A stretch of DNA of 64,000 nucleotides from Streptomyces luteolus (GCF_029968015.1 NZ_JASCIS010000044.1:1-64000); one strand, 5' to 3'; numbered from the stretch's first letter, positions 8,541-16,984 are shown. Numbers and translations are program-made. Notes: generated by a model from the letters alone, not told the origin.

Positions 8541-10256
8541 TTGCATGCTGTGACCTGTAGGTTTCTCGATAGAATGGTTCAAGTTCCTCATGGAATGAGG
8601 GTGTTGGTGTTGGCTGCGTCGAAGAAGAAGCAGCTTCGGCCGATCGATGATCCGTTCGTGGCTACAGGGCCGTCGGGTGTCGCTGTGCGTGACCGTCTCA
8701 AGCACCTCACTCCGGAGGACGAGAAGGTTCTGCGCGTGGTCGGCGAACACCTCGGACACCTGGCGTCGCTGGACCTCAAGGCCCGGTGCGCTGACGGCCT
8801 GGACCACAGCAGCGACACGTGGGCGGCCCGGAAACAGGGCCTGACCGCCGAGTCTTCTTCGCGCTGGGCCGGGTCGCTCACGAAGGCCACGCACGATCAG
8901 TGGGCGCTCTCGCGCCGCTGCCAGCTCGCGCACATACAGAACCTTGAGGCCGGTGTCCGCACGCTGATGCACCGGCTGTCCCAGCCGATCGGCGAGAAGG
9001 GCACCAAGCGGGCTCCGGGCGGCTACCGGTCCAAGGGCGAGTGGTTCCACAAGTCCCGGCGCCTGCACATGCTGGAGCACCGCCTGGAGGCGGCCCGCAC
9101 TGAGCGTGAAGCCGGGGTGGTGCGCGTGGTGCGCGGCGGCCGGCGGCTGATGAACAAACGGCACAACCTCGCCGCCGCGCAGCTCACCGAGACCCAGTGG
9201 CGCGAGCAGTGGGAGGCCGAGCGCTGGTTCCTCGCCGCTGACGGCGAGTCCGGCAAGCGTTTCGGGAACGAGACGATCCGCGTCACCCCGGACGGCGAAG
9301 TGTCGATCAAGCTGCCCGCCCCGCTCGCCGATCTGGCGAACGCCCCGCGTGGCCGGTACGTCCTCGCCTCCAAAGTTGCCTTCAAGCACCGGGGCCAGGA
9401 GTGGGCCGACCGCATCGGGCAGAACCGGGCGGTGGCCTACCGCATCCACCTGGACGTTGGCCGTGGCCGCTGGTACCTCACCGCATCCTGGCAGCGCCCC
9501 GTCGTTAAGACCATCCCGCTCGACGCCGCACGAGCAGGCGGCATGGTCGGCGTTGACACCAACGCCGACCACTTCGCCGCCTACCACCTTGACCAGCACG
9601 GAAATCCGGTCGGCGACCCCAAGCGGTTCTGGTACGACCTGTCCGGCACCGCAGGTCACCGCGACGCCCAGGTGAGGCACGCCCTCACCCAGTTGCTGCA
9701 CTGGACCAATAGCACCGGTGCGAAGGCGATCGGGATCGAGAACCTGGACTTCGCCGCCGAGAAGACCCGCGAGCAGCACGGCCGCAAGAAGCGGTTCCGC
9801 CAGCTGATCTCCGGCATGCCCACGGGCAAGCTCAAGGCCCGCATCGTGTCGATGGCCGCCGAGCAGGATCTCGCGATCGTCGCCGTGGACCCGGCGTATA
9901 CGTCGATGTGGGGCGATGAGCACTGGCGTAAGCCGCTGATCAGCAACAAGCGAAAGATGTCCCGTCACGATGCCGCTGGTATCGCGATCGGGCGACGCGC
10001 CCTCGGGCACCCGATCCGGCGACGGACGGCACCGCCCCAGCATCACCAGAGTGATGGTGCTGGGCCTCGGACCCTCCAGGCCGGACCGGGAGCACAGGGG
10101 CGTGAGGAAACCCGCCACCCCGCCACGGACCGCAGCCAAGAGCTGCGCGCCCGGACGGAGGAAACGAGAACGCGGGCGACCAGTCGGACATCCAAAACCG
10201 TTCGGGATGTCCGCAGCGACCAGGTACGAGTCCAAGACTCACTCCTGATCACTTAG
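8541..10256 (+). mobile_element. TnpB-like RuvC nuclease (IS200/IS605-type orfB)
   Basis: A 571-residue TnpB/OrfB homologue with a complete RuvC triad: Asp339 in GVDTNADHF, Glu400 in IGIENLDF and Asp477 in SRHDAAGIAIGRR. The four-Cys zinc ribbon usual between the last two acidic residues is missing; that stretch reads VAVDPAYTSMWGDEHW, with no cysteine pairs. No TnpA transposase is nearby. Known TnpBs are guide-RNA-directed DNA nucleases. The last about 90 residues are low-complexity Arg/Pro/Gln and could instead reflect an overlapping guide RNA. The start is uncertain (ATG at 8574 or 8595 possible). The stop lies 8 bp inside the convergent methyltransferase gene. Confidence 0.8.
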
Positions 10257-11210
10257 TTGGAACGGTGATGGTCATCCCGAACTCGGACAGGTGCGGTGAG
10301 CCGTGGCTCTGCCACGCGAGGACCGCGTCCTCGACGCTGCTCCAGAGGTCGATCGGCCCGCGCCGACTCACGGTCCACCCCTCGCCGTCCTCGGCGGCAC
10401 GGACTCGTGCTTGCGACACGGCCCGTGCGGCGGACAGTCGTGCGGGCGGGCCATCATGAACGAGGTGTAGCCGGGCAGGAATTGGCCCCGAGCGGCGTTG
10501 CTCCCCTCGACGGTGAGACGTACGAGCCCGTACGCGGCACCCCAGCCGGAGAGCGTGACGAGAAGTGTGCCTCCAGAGGCGATCTGCCGCAGCAGCCCGT
10601 ACGGGACGTGCCGCATCGAGCAGAACGCGATGACGACGTCGTACGGGGCTCGGTCGGGGTGGCCGCGCAGGCCGTCGGCGGTGACGAGTGCCGGGGAGTA
10701 CTCCGCCTCGCTGAGCGCTTCACGGGCGCGCTCTGCTGCCCCGGAGTCGGTCTCGATCGAGGTCACGTTCTCCTCGCCGGCGACCTCGCAGACGTACGCC
10801 GTCGAGAGACCTGTTCCCGTGCCGATGACGAGCACGCGTGTGCCGTGGGCGATCCCGGCCTGCTCGATCATCCACATCACGACGCCGGGCAGGGTCGAGG
10901 ACGAGGTCGGGATGCCTCCGGTGACGGGGCCGACGGCGTCCTCGGCGAGTACGCCGTTGACCTGGGTCACCCACGTCTGGTTCTCGTACGTGAGGGGCAG
11001 CCACTCGTCGGTGGTCGTGCCGTCGCGGCGGGTGGGTGTCCAGACGGTGACGCCTGGTGCGCTGCTCGGCCGGTAGATCGCGTTGCCGAGGAACACCTCG
11101 CGGGGAACGGTCTCGGCGGCCCGACGTACCCCGGGGTCGTGCAGCACGTCGTCGGCGACGAGCTGCTCGACGAGCCTGCGGCGCAGCGCGGCGGCGGTTT
11201 CCAGGGCCAT
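10249..11210 (-). pseudogene. tgmC: Graspetide PIMT-like O-methyltransferase, frameshifted and 3'-truncated
   Basis: A protein-L-isoaspartate methyltransferase homologue associated with ATP-grasp peptide maturases. ATG 11210 follows GAAGGG. Motif I (VLVIGTGTG) is near residues 126-134. The frame opened at the ATG drifts into nonsense after FMMARP and stops at 10368. The adjacent -1 frame continues with WTVSRRGPIDLW and SPHLSEFGMTITV until a stop at 10249, so a 1-base deletion or 2-base insertion lies near 10440. Aligned with the paralogue at 27971-29101, the restored C terminus lacks about 17 residues exactly where the TnpB gene abuts. Function would be methylating a core Asp to drive aspartimide formation. 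Sequencing error is the alternative for the frameshift. Confidence 0.75.
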
Positions 11211-12172
11211 GCGGTGTCGCCCTTCTGGAGGGTGTCGGCGAGTGCGCAGGTGATGGCGTGCGTGGTGGCCTCGTCGACGAACGCCCATTGCCCGTTGGGG
11301 TTGCATTCGAGGAACCACCATCGGCCGTCGGCGTCGAGCGCGAAGTCGAAAGCGCCGAAGCGCAGCCCGAAGGAGTGGAGGAAGGCACTCGCTGGCTCGC
11401 GAACAGCGCCTGGTACGGGGACGGGAGAACAGGTGATCAGGCTCTGGTCCCGGCGCCAGTCGAGGTGATCGCCCGCGATGTCGATACGGCTCGCGAACGC
11501 CTCACCGTCGACCATGGCGAGGCGGATGTCGGCGACCTTCGGCACGCAGGCCTGGAAGAGGTGCGGGCACAGGGCGATCGAGTCGTCGAGTTCGTCGGCG
11601 CGAACTGTGCGCACCCAGACCGTCCGGTTCCGGCCGTCCTCGCCCGCGAGGTGTACGCGATGCACGGGCTTGTAGATCACGGCCCGGTGGTCGGCCACGA
11701 ACTGCGCGGCGTCCGCCGGTACATCGGTGATCAGCGTTGCGGGGAGCGTGAACCCCAGTCGGGCCGCGGTGGAGAGTTGCAGCACCTTGTTCTCGGCGTC
11801 GCGGTTCCGCGCGGGGTGGTTGAGGTACCGGGCGTCCGGCAGTGCGTGCAGCACTCCCAAGTAGCCGTGGCGCGACTGCTCGATCGCGAACCGTTGCTCG
11901 GGCGTTTCCCATTCTTGTGGGCTGGTGAAGGGTGTGGGGCGGCGCCAGTAGACGGAGCGGACGCGGGAAAGGTCGAGGTGCCGGGTCGCGGTGGTGACGG
12001 CCCCGGCGAAAGCGCCTCGTTCGATACGGGCGCTCAGCTCGGCGGTACGGGAGAAGTCGGCGGCGGGATCGAGGCGTACGACCGGGACGCCCCGGCCGTA
12101 CAGCTCCTCCACCACCAGGTCCGCCGTGACATCGCCGAGCGCGGTGACGACGAGAACCGGTGCTTCGATCAC
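10967..12172 (-). CDS. tgmB: ATP-grasp peptide maturase (graspetide ligase)
   Basis: An ATP-grasp ligase that forms omega-ester or amide crosslinks on a precursor peptide. The family body spans about 320 residues: N-terminal VLVVTALGDVTADLVVEELY, the nucleotide-binding AVIYKPVH, and the metal-binding end of the ATP-grasp fold WWFLECNPNGQW. Translation starts at GTG, 2 nt after the precursor stop, so the two are coupled. After LQKGDTA the frame has no stop and runs a further 80 residues out of frame through the methyltransferase start, ending at 10967. Homologues, as I know the family, end near this point, so the tail looks like a stop-codon loss. Confidence 0.87.
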   Translation of the reverse strand: MIEAPVLVVTALGDVTADLVVEELYGRGVPVVRLDPAADFSRTAELSARIERGAFAGAVTTATRHLDLSRVRSVYWRRPTPFTSPQEWETPEQRFAIEQSRHGYLGVLHALPDARYLNHPARNRDAENKVLQLSTAARLGFTLPATLITDVPADAAQFVADHRAVIYKPVHRVHLAGEDGRNRTVWVRTVRADELDDSIALCPHLFQACVPKVADIRLAMVDGEAFASRIDIAGDHLDWRRDQSLITCSPVPVPGAVREPASAFLHSFGLRFGAFDFALDADGRWWFLECNPNGQWAFVDEATTHAITCALADTLQKGDTAWPWKPPPRCAAGSSSSSSPTTCCTTPGYVGPPRPFPARCSSATRSTGRAAHQASPSGHPPAATARPPTSGCPSRTRTRRG

Positions 12173-12174
12173 GG

Positions 12175-12444
12175 TCAGTCCGAGTCGCTGTCCGGGGTGA
12201 GGTCCTGGTCGGCGGGCGGGGGCGGGTTGGGTCCGCCGCCGTCGGCCGACGTTGCGGTCTGGTTGGCGGTGGACGTTCCGGTGCCGTGCCCGCCCATGTC
12301 GACGCGGTCGCCGTTCGGGTCGAGGTAGCGGGTCGTCTGCGTCTTAGAGTTCAACTCGGTGAGTGCGTACGGCACTTGGGTGATGTCGGGGTACAGGGCG
12401 AGTCGACGTACGCCCCAGGGTGCGGTCGTGGAAACGGAGGACAT
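12175..12444 (-). CDS. tgmA: ATP-grasp-modified RiPP precursor (graspetide)
   Basis: An 89-residue precursor of the ATP-grasp-targeted RiPP family. The leader carries PWGVRRLALYP (residues 9-19) and the family's D-P-x-G-x-x-V segment (LDPNGDRVDM, 41-50). The core is Thr-rich, GHGTGTSTANQTATSADGGG (52-71), followed by a Pro run and an acidic tail with Asp79, Asp81, Asp85, Asp87 and Asp89. Thr hydroxyls and Asp carboxylates are the expected ester partners, and Asp68-Gly69 is the expected aspartimide site. ATG follows GAAGGAG. The ligase and methyltransferase lie directly downstream. Confidence 0.9.
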   Translation of the reverse strand: MSSVSTTAPWGVRRLALYPDITQVPYALTELNSKTQTTRYLDPNGDRVDMGGHGTGTSTANQTATSADGGGPNPPPPADQDLTPDSDSD

Positions 12445-12484
12445 TGCTGCTCCTTCGGGATCTGTTTGAGGGCGGCGGCAAGAG

Positions 12485-12673
12485 TCAGGAGTTCTGGGAG
12501 GCAACGGCGAACACGAAGGTGATCAACGAGAACCAGAGGACGAACAGCAGTACAGCGCCCATGAGTTGGCCGTCCCGCCAGCACGACGACACACTGTGTC
12601 GTCGGCGGCGGCCGGGTGCCGGTCGCCGGGCGGGTCTGGCCGCTCTGCGCTCGGTGGCCGTCGCTCGGGTCAT
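12485..12673 (-). CDS. Small single-pass membrane protein
   Basis: A 62-residue protein with an Arg-rich N terminus (residues 9-25) and one C-terminal membrane helix, GAVLLFVLWFSLITFVFAVA, ending in SQNS. Its ATG overlaps the stop of the HATPase gene (TGATG), and the graspetide precursor follows 41 nt downstream, so it appears to be part of the same operon. I do not recognise the family. Topology by the positive-inside rule would be N-in. A role in export or membrane anchoring of the RiPP machinery is a guess. Confidence 0.6.
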   Translation of the reverse strand: MTRATATERRAARPARRPAPGRRRRHSVSSCWRDGQLMGAVLLFVLWFSLITFVFAVASQNS

Positions 12674-13065
12674 CAGTGGCCCCTCGCGTCGGCGATCTGG
12701 AAGGCGGCCCAGACGGACTTTCCGGGGCCATCGCGCCGCGAGGTACCCCAGTCGTCGGCGAGCGCCGCGACGAGCAGCAGCCCGCGCCCCCGATCGTCGT
12801 CCTTGGTGGCCTCGCGCAGCTGGGGCAGCCCGTCGCCCGCGTCATGTACCTCGATGCGCAGCGCGTCGGACGCGAGGGTGAGGCTGACGCGGAACATCCT
12901 GCCGGGCGGGGTGTGTTGGAGCGCGTTCGTGGCGAGCTCAGACGTGCAGAGGAGGATGTCGTCAGCACGGTCGTCCGGGACAAGGCCGCTGATGGCCTCG
13001 CCTACGAATCGGCGGGTTCGAGGGACTGCCCTGCGGGTGCGCCGGAATGTCCGCTCGACGCGCAT
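12673..13065 (-). CDS. HATPase_c anti-sigma/kinase-like ATP-binding protein
   Basis: A stand-alone GHKL ATPase domain of the RsbW/SpoIIAB-like type common in Streptomyces. The N box (SELATNALQHT), G1 box (DAGDGLP) and G2 box (DRGRGLLLVAALADDWG) are all present. The frame stays open to 13290, but that would leave only 25 bp to the divergent regulator, so I chose the ATG at 13065 before RVERTFRRTR. The start is uncertain since no strong RBS precedes it. It is often found next to XRE regulators. It may control the divergent regulator or a sigma-type partner. Its stop overlaps the start of the small membrane protein. Confidence 0.75.
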   Translation of the reverse strand: MRVERTFRRTRRAVPRTRRFVGEAISGLVPDDRADDILLCTSELATNALQHTPPGRMFRVSLTLASDALRIEVHDAGDGLPQLREATKDDDRGRGLLLVAALADDWGTSRRDGPGKSVWAAFQIADARGH

Positions 13066-13315
13066 GGGCAGCGCTTTAAGGGCGAGGGTGGGGGCGGGTG
13101 TGGCGAGGGTGATCGTTCTCCGTACACACACGTCCGTCTCCGGCCAGTAGGAGCAGGCCTCCTGTTGCGTCCCGTTGGTGAACGGAAGGTGGCCGTCTGC
13201 TGCTTTCGCTGCGCGTTCTGTGGTCACACCCTGATGGTGGGAGAGTGCATCAGACGCGAGATAGGTCGCCCGGTGGTCATCTCCGGCCAAGTAACGGCCA
13301 TGGGCGGATCTGCGA

Positions 13316-14584
13316 GTGATGACGCCTCAGAATGGCCGTATGGGCCGCAATGATGCGCTGAGAGCAGCGCGGTTACGCGTGGGTTGGCGTTCCGCCGAGA
13401 GGGCCGCCGAGGAATTGCAACGACTGGGCCAACGCGTCCTCGACGACGCCCACTTCACTGTGTCAGCCCGCACGTGGCGCCGATGGGAAGGCCGGGCGCC
13501 GGGCTGGCCGAGCGAGGACACAGCATCGGTGCTGCACGACGCGTTCGGCTTGTGGCCCGAAGACCTGGGCTTCACCGTGCCGCCAGGCTGGATCCGACCC
13601 GAACACCACCGCGAGGACGACGTGAAACGCCGCACCTTCGTCACTGTGACGGCCGCTGCCCTGGCCCCTGGCCCCGCGGCGCCACAACACGTCGACCCCG
13701 CCCTGATCGACTACTTCCAGCAACAGCTTGAGGGTCACTATCGGGCGGACATGTTCCTCGGGCCGCACGACTTGATCGGGACGGTGTCAGCCCAGTACCA
13801 GCTCATCGACAAGCTGGTGCGGTCCGCGAAAGGTGAGACGCGTCGAGGTCTGCTCCGCGCAGGCGCCGCCTACGCCGCTCTCGTCGGCTGGCTCTACCAG
13901 GACGCCGGCGACATGGATGGGGCGAGCTTCTGGCGTGGGGTCACCCAGGAGATCGCGGTGCGTTCCCGCGATCCGCACCTGATCGGCTACTCCCTCGTCA
14001 ATCAGGCGCAAGTACGCACTGACTTGGGTGACGGGGCCGCCGTTGTCGATCTGTGCGAGGCGGCTCTTGAGGACCCTCGCAGCCTTGTGCCGAAGGTCCG
14101 CATCATGGCGATGCAGCAGCAGGCACACGGCGCCAGCCTCACCGGGGACCGCAGCACGGTGGACAGGCTCATCGACACGGCTGACGGGCTTCTTTCCCGA
14201 GTCGATGACGACCTGCCTTGGGGCAATGCCTGCCGCCGAACCCCCGGCTACCTGGAAGTGCAACGGGCCACCTGTTACGGGCGTCTCGGCCTTGGTACGG
14301 AAGCCGCTTCGCTGTGGTCCCAAGTCCTCGACATCGTCCCGGAAACAGCTCGTCGGGACCGCGGTGTGTATCTGGCCCGGCACGCCACAGCGGCAGCGGG
14401 TGCGGGTGAGCCGGAGCAGGCGCTGGAGATCGCACGCACGGCGACGGGCATCGCGGTCGAGACCCGTTCAGCACGAATGCGGCGGGAGCTGAGCGCCCTT
14501 CAGCGAGCAATGCTGCCGTGGCAGGATGCACCGGTCGGCCGGGATCTCGCCGAGGTTCTGGCGCCCGTGACCGAAGGGAGCTGA
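13316..14584 (+). CDS. XRE-type regulator with TPR-like sensor domain
   Basis: A 422-residue regulator. The N-terminal 75 residues form a helix-turn-helix-like domain ending in TVSARTWRRWEGR. A linker and a TAT-like hydrophobic patch (KRRTFVTVTAAALAPG) come next, and then about 300 residues of helical repeats of the kind found in Streptomyces XRE/TPR regulators. It is divergent from the HATPase-graspetide operon and is the likely pathway regulator. GTG 13316 and ATG 13319 or 13340 are all possible starts. The pterin dehydratase gene follows after 4 nt. The protein at 29791-31062 next to the second PIMT locus has the same architecture. Confidence 0.8.
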   Translation: MMTPQNGRMGRNDALRAARLRVGWRSAERAAEELQRLGQRVLDDAHFTVSARTWRRWEGRAPGWPSEDTASVLHDAFGLWPEDLGFTVPPGWIRPEHHREDDVKRRTFVTVTAAALAPGPAAPQHVDPALIDYFQQQLEGHYRADMFLGPHDLIGTVSAQYQLIDKLVRSAKGETRRGLLRAGAAYAALVGWLYQDAGDMDGASFWRGVTQEIAVRSRDPHLIGYSLVNQAQVRTDLGDGAAVVDLCEAALEDPRSLVPKVRIMAMQQQAHGASLTGDRSTVDRLIDTADGLLSRVDDDLPWGNACRRTPGYLEVQRATCYGRLGLGTEAASLWSQVLDIVPETARRDRGVYLARHATAAAGAGEPEQALEIARTATGIAVETRSARMRRELSALQRAMLPWQDAPVGRDLAEVLAPVTEGS

Positions 14585-14588
14585 AGGC

Positions 14589-14909
14589 GTGGCGGATCAG
14601 CCGGTGCCGTTGACCGAGGGGCAGATCGAGAACGCCCTGCGCCAGGCGCCGGGATGGCGTCGGGCAGGCGATGAGATCTCCCGTACGTTCGCGATCCGCT
14701 ACCACGGCGGCGTGGCCATGATCGTGCACGTCGCGGACGTCGAGCGGCTCATCGGCCACCACGCTGACATCGACCTGCGGTGGGGCCGGGTCCGTTTCGG
14801 GATCACCACCCACGACGCCGGAAACAGGCTGACCGCTGCGGACTTCGACCTCGCCCGCCGTATCGACGCGATCGCCGAGGCACACGGAGCGGAACCCGTC
14901 GAACCGTGA
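14589..14909 (+). CDS. Pterin-4a-carbinolamine dehydratase family protein
   Basis: A 106-residue PCD/DCoH homologue. It has the family's histidine pair in LIGHHADIDLRWGRVRFGITTHDAGNRL-type context (HH near residue 58, TTHD near 75). The enzyme dehydrates 4a-hydroxytetrahydropterin to recycle the cofactor of aromatic amino acid hydroxylases. No such hydroxylase is visible here, so the role is unclear. Many actinomycete copies are orphans. GTG start, 4 nt after the regulator stop, in the same transcription unit. Confidence 0.85.
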   Translation: MADQPVPLTEGQIENALRQAPGWRRAGDEISRTFAIRYHGGVAMIVHVADVERLIGHHADIDLRWGRVRFGITTHDAGNRLTAADFDLARRIDAIAEAHGAEPVEP

Positions 14910-14958
14910 ATCGGCCCGTCCGGTCGACGTCGCCGATCCGACAGGGTGGACTCCAGGC

Positions 14959-15507
14959 ATGACAAAGCCGGTTCTGTACCTGATCGCCTGTGCCGCAGGC
15001 CCCACGCAGTTCGTCGACGACGGGGTGCGCGCCGCGCAGGACGACGGATGGGACGTCTGCCTGGTGCTCTCCCCGTCCGCAGCCCGCTGGTGGGAGCAAC
15101 GCAGCGGCGAACTGGTCGAGTTGACCGGGCACCCGGTGCGCTCCCAGTACAAGTTGCCGTGGGAGTCCGACGCGCTGCCGAAGGCGACGGCGATGCTCGT
15201 CGCGCCGATGTCCTGCACGACGTTGAACAAGTGGGGCGCGGGCATCAGCGACACCCTCGCGATCGGCTTGCCTTCCGAAGCGGTACACATGGGGGTGCCG
15301 GTCGCGGCCATGCCGTACTTCAACCAGGCCCAGGGGACGCAGCCCGCGGTCGCCCGGTCGATCGAGGTGCTCCGCAGCCAGGGCGTCCTCGTCCTCGACG
15401 GGCCGGACGGGTACGCATCACACCCGCCGAAACAGGGGAACCCGGAGGCGTTCCCGTGGAGGAAGGCCCTTGATGGGATCAGGCGCCTGGTGGCTTCCGG
15501 GGGATGA
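14959..15507 (+). CDS. Flavoprotein (HFCD/cysteine-decarboxylase fold)
   Basis: A 182-residue flavoprotein of the homo-oligomeric FMN-containing Cys decarboxylase family (EpiD/Dfp fold). It opens with VLYLIACAAGPTQFVDDG. It has the flavin-binding MLVAPMSCTTLNKWGAGISD (about residues 79-98) and a C-terminal segment with ASHPPKQGNPEAFPWRKALD. Members decarboxylate phosphopantothenoylcysteine or RiPP C-terminal cysteines. No Cys-ending precursor is visible nearby, so neither role is shown. ATG lies 50 nt after the PCD gene. A damaged copy of its 3' end follows directly downstream. Confidence 0.75.
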   Translation: MTKPVLYLIACAAGPTQFVDDGVRAAQDDGWDVCLVLSPSAARWWEQRSGELVELTGHPVRSQYKLPWESDALPKATAMLVAPMSCTTLNKWGAGISDTLAIGLPSEAVHMGVPVAAMPYFNQAQGTQPAVARSIEVLRSQGVLVLDGPDGYASHPPKQGNPEAFPWRKALDGIRRLVASGG

Positions 15508-15519
15508 CGTTCGGGGCCG

Positions 15520-15572
15520 CATCACATCCGCCGAAGCACGCGAACTCGGAGGCGCTGCCCTGGAGGATGGTT
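15520..15572 (+). pseudogene. Duplicated 3' end of the flavoprotein gene
   Basis: About 50 bp (15520-15572) closely repeat the flavoprotein 3' end at 15416-15468. Translated in its own frame it gives ASHPPKHANSEALPWRM, against ASHPPKQGNPEAFPWRK in the intact gene. Nothing upstream of this stretch matches. It looks like the residue of a tandem paralogue lost by deletion. Confidence 0.6.
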
Positions 15573-15623
15573 CCGGATGGAGACCGGCGCCGGATGGAAA
15601 CCGGTGCCGGATGGAGACCGACG
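15573..15623 (+). repeat. Three 17-bp tandem repeats
   Basis: Three consecutive 17-bp units, CCGGATGGARACCGGYG-like, at 15573-15589, 15590-15606 and 15607-15623. They lie just after the flavoprotein remnant and about 80 bp before the DHFR-like gene. They could be scar sequence or an operator array. Confidence 0.8.
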
Positions 15624-15706
15624 AAAATATGTGCGGCAGCGATGAGTTCTGTCGGCGGCGCCGGTCATAGATCGCATAACCCGGACCTGAAGCAGAGGAA
15701 CCCCAG

Positions 15707-16279
15707 ATGCGCACCCTGATCAGCACCGCTTTCGTCTCGCTCGACGGAGTCGTGGAGGCCCCGGGCGGCGAGCCCGGGTACCGCAACTCCGGCTGGACCT
15801 TCAAGAACATCGAGTTCCTGCCCGAGGCGTACGAGATCAAGGGCCGGGAGCAGAAAGAGGCCACCGCGCTCATGATGGGCCGCGTCAGCTACGAGGCGTT
15901 CAGCCCTGTGTGGCCCGGCATGGAGGAGTTCGCGGACTACAAGGTGATGCCGAAGTACGTCGTCTCCACCACCCTCACCGAGGACAAGCTGGTGTCCGAC
16001 TGGGCGGAGACGACGATCCTGCGCTCGCTCGACGAGGTCGCCGCGCTGAAGGAGACCGAGGGCGGCCCGATCATCGTGCACGGCAGCGCCACCCTGAACC
16101 GCGCCCTGTCGGACGCCGGCCTGATTGACCGCTACCACCTGCTCGTCTTCCCGGTCCTGCTCGGCGCGGGCAAGCGCCTCTTCAGTGACACGGACAAGGA
16201 CGCCCAGCAGCTGAAGCTCGTCGAGTACGAGGCCTACGCCAACGGGATGCAGCTGAACGTCTTCGACGTCGTGCGCTGA
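15707..16279 (+). CDS. Dihydrofolate reductase-fold (RibD C-terminal) protein
   Basis: A 190-residue protein of the DHFR/RibD C-terminal family frequent in Streptomyces. It begins RTLISTAFVSLDGVVEAPGG. It has MMGRVSYEAFSPVWPGMEEF, the nucleotide-binding GGPIIVHGSATLNRAL and the closing HLLVFPVLLGAGKRLF. These enzymes bind NADPH, but the substrates of this subgroup are mostly unknown. ATG follows AGAGGAACCCCAG. It stands alone, ending at a convergent inverted repeat. Confidence 0.85.
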   Translation: MRTLISTAFVSLDGVVEAPGGEPGYRNSGWTFKNIEFLPEAYEIKGREQKEATALMMGRVSYEAFSPVWPGMEEFADYKVMPKYVVSTTLTEDKLVSDWAETTILRSLDEVAALKETEGGPIIVHGSATLNRALSDAGLIDRYHLLVFPVLLGAGKRLFSDTDKDAQQLKLVEYEAYANGMQLNVFDVVR

Positions 16280-16312
16280 ACCCTCGCGCAAGCGCCACCC
16301 TCCCGGAACGGC

Positions 16313-16367
16313 GGAACCGCCCTCGTACGGGACTTACGGGACTTACGAGACGTACGAGGGAGGTTCC
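16313..16367. terminator. Bidirectional terminator-like inverted repeat
   Basis: Arms of 16 bp (16313-16328 and 16352-16367) pair with one mismatch around a 23-nt loop holding direct GGGACTTAC repeats. It lies between the convergent DHFR-like and SRPBCC genes. Confidence 0.6.
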
Positions 16368-16392
16368 GGTTCCCGGGATCAAGTTCCCGGGA

Positions 16393-16947
16393 TCAGGCGC
16401 CCGCGTCCTTCTCGATCACGACCCGGATCCGGTCCAGCGTGTCCGCGACATCGCCCGCCAGCTTGTCGTTCCACTCCTGCACGAAGCGCTTCTGGTCGCC
16501 CTCCTCCAGGCCCGAGACGATCTTCGTGAGGCCCTCGGTGAGCTTGGCGAGACGGAAGTGGTGGACGACGCGGCTGCCGCCGCCCGCCTCCGGGGTGATC
16601 TCGAACGACCAGATGCTGTCCTGCTTCTGGCGGTCCTTCGTGAGGATCGACCAGCGGAACACCCGGCCCGGCTCGGCCTCGACGACCTCGGACTCGGTGG
16701 TCCACGGGCCGCGGATCACCGGCGCCCAGGCCACCACGTCCGTGCCGCGCACGTTGTCGCCGCGGAAGATCGAGCCCACCGCGCCCGGCGCGCCCTCGAC
16801 CCACGTGCCGCCCTGGCACTCGGTGCTCCACTCGCCGCTGCGGCCGAGGTCGCTGACGGTGGCGTACACCGCGTCCGGCGTCGCGGAGATCACCGTCTCG
16901 GCGCGCACCTCGAAGATCGCGGAACGGCCGTCGGCCAGATTCTGCAT
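16393..16947 (-). CDS. SRPBCC-family protein (polyketide cyclase-like)
   Basis: A 184-residue START/Bet v1-fold protein. It opens with IFEVRAETVISATPDAVYAT and WSTECQGGTWVEGAPGAVGS, the pattern of the polyketide_cyc2/SRPBCC group. It has no catalytic signature. It would bind a hydrophobic ligand in a deep cavity. There is no aromatic polyketide synthase in the window, so the cyclase name should not be taken literally. It is followed on the same strand, upstream, by a quinone-reductase-like gene at 16985-17986. Confidence 0.8.
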   Translation of the reverse strand: MQNLADGRSAIFEVRAETVISATPDAVYATVSDLGRSGEWSTECQGGTWVEGAPGAVGSIFRGDNVRGTDVVAWAPVIRGPWTTESEVVEAEPGRVFRWSILTKDRQKQDSIWSFEITPEAGGGSRVVHHFRLAKLTEGLTKIVSGLEEGDQKRFVQEWNDKLAGDVADTLDRIRVVIEKDAGA

Positions 16948-16984
16948 GGTGAACTTCCTTCTCTCTCGCAGGATGTGAGTGTGC

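Noticed and set aside
8379..10235. Long minus-strand ORF opposite the TnpB gene
   Set aside because: It is an antisense shadow of high-GC coding sequence; the plus strand carries a clear RuvC-family protein.
13065..13290. N-terminal extension of the first HATPase to 13290
   Set aside because: It would leave 25 bp between divergent genes, and the extra residues do not resemble the family.
15504..15719. Small ORF after the flavoprotein gene as a real gene
   Set aside because: Only the first part resembles a protein, and it is a copy of the flavoprotein C terminus; the rest is tandem repeat.
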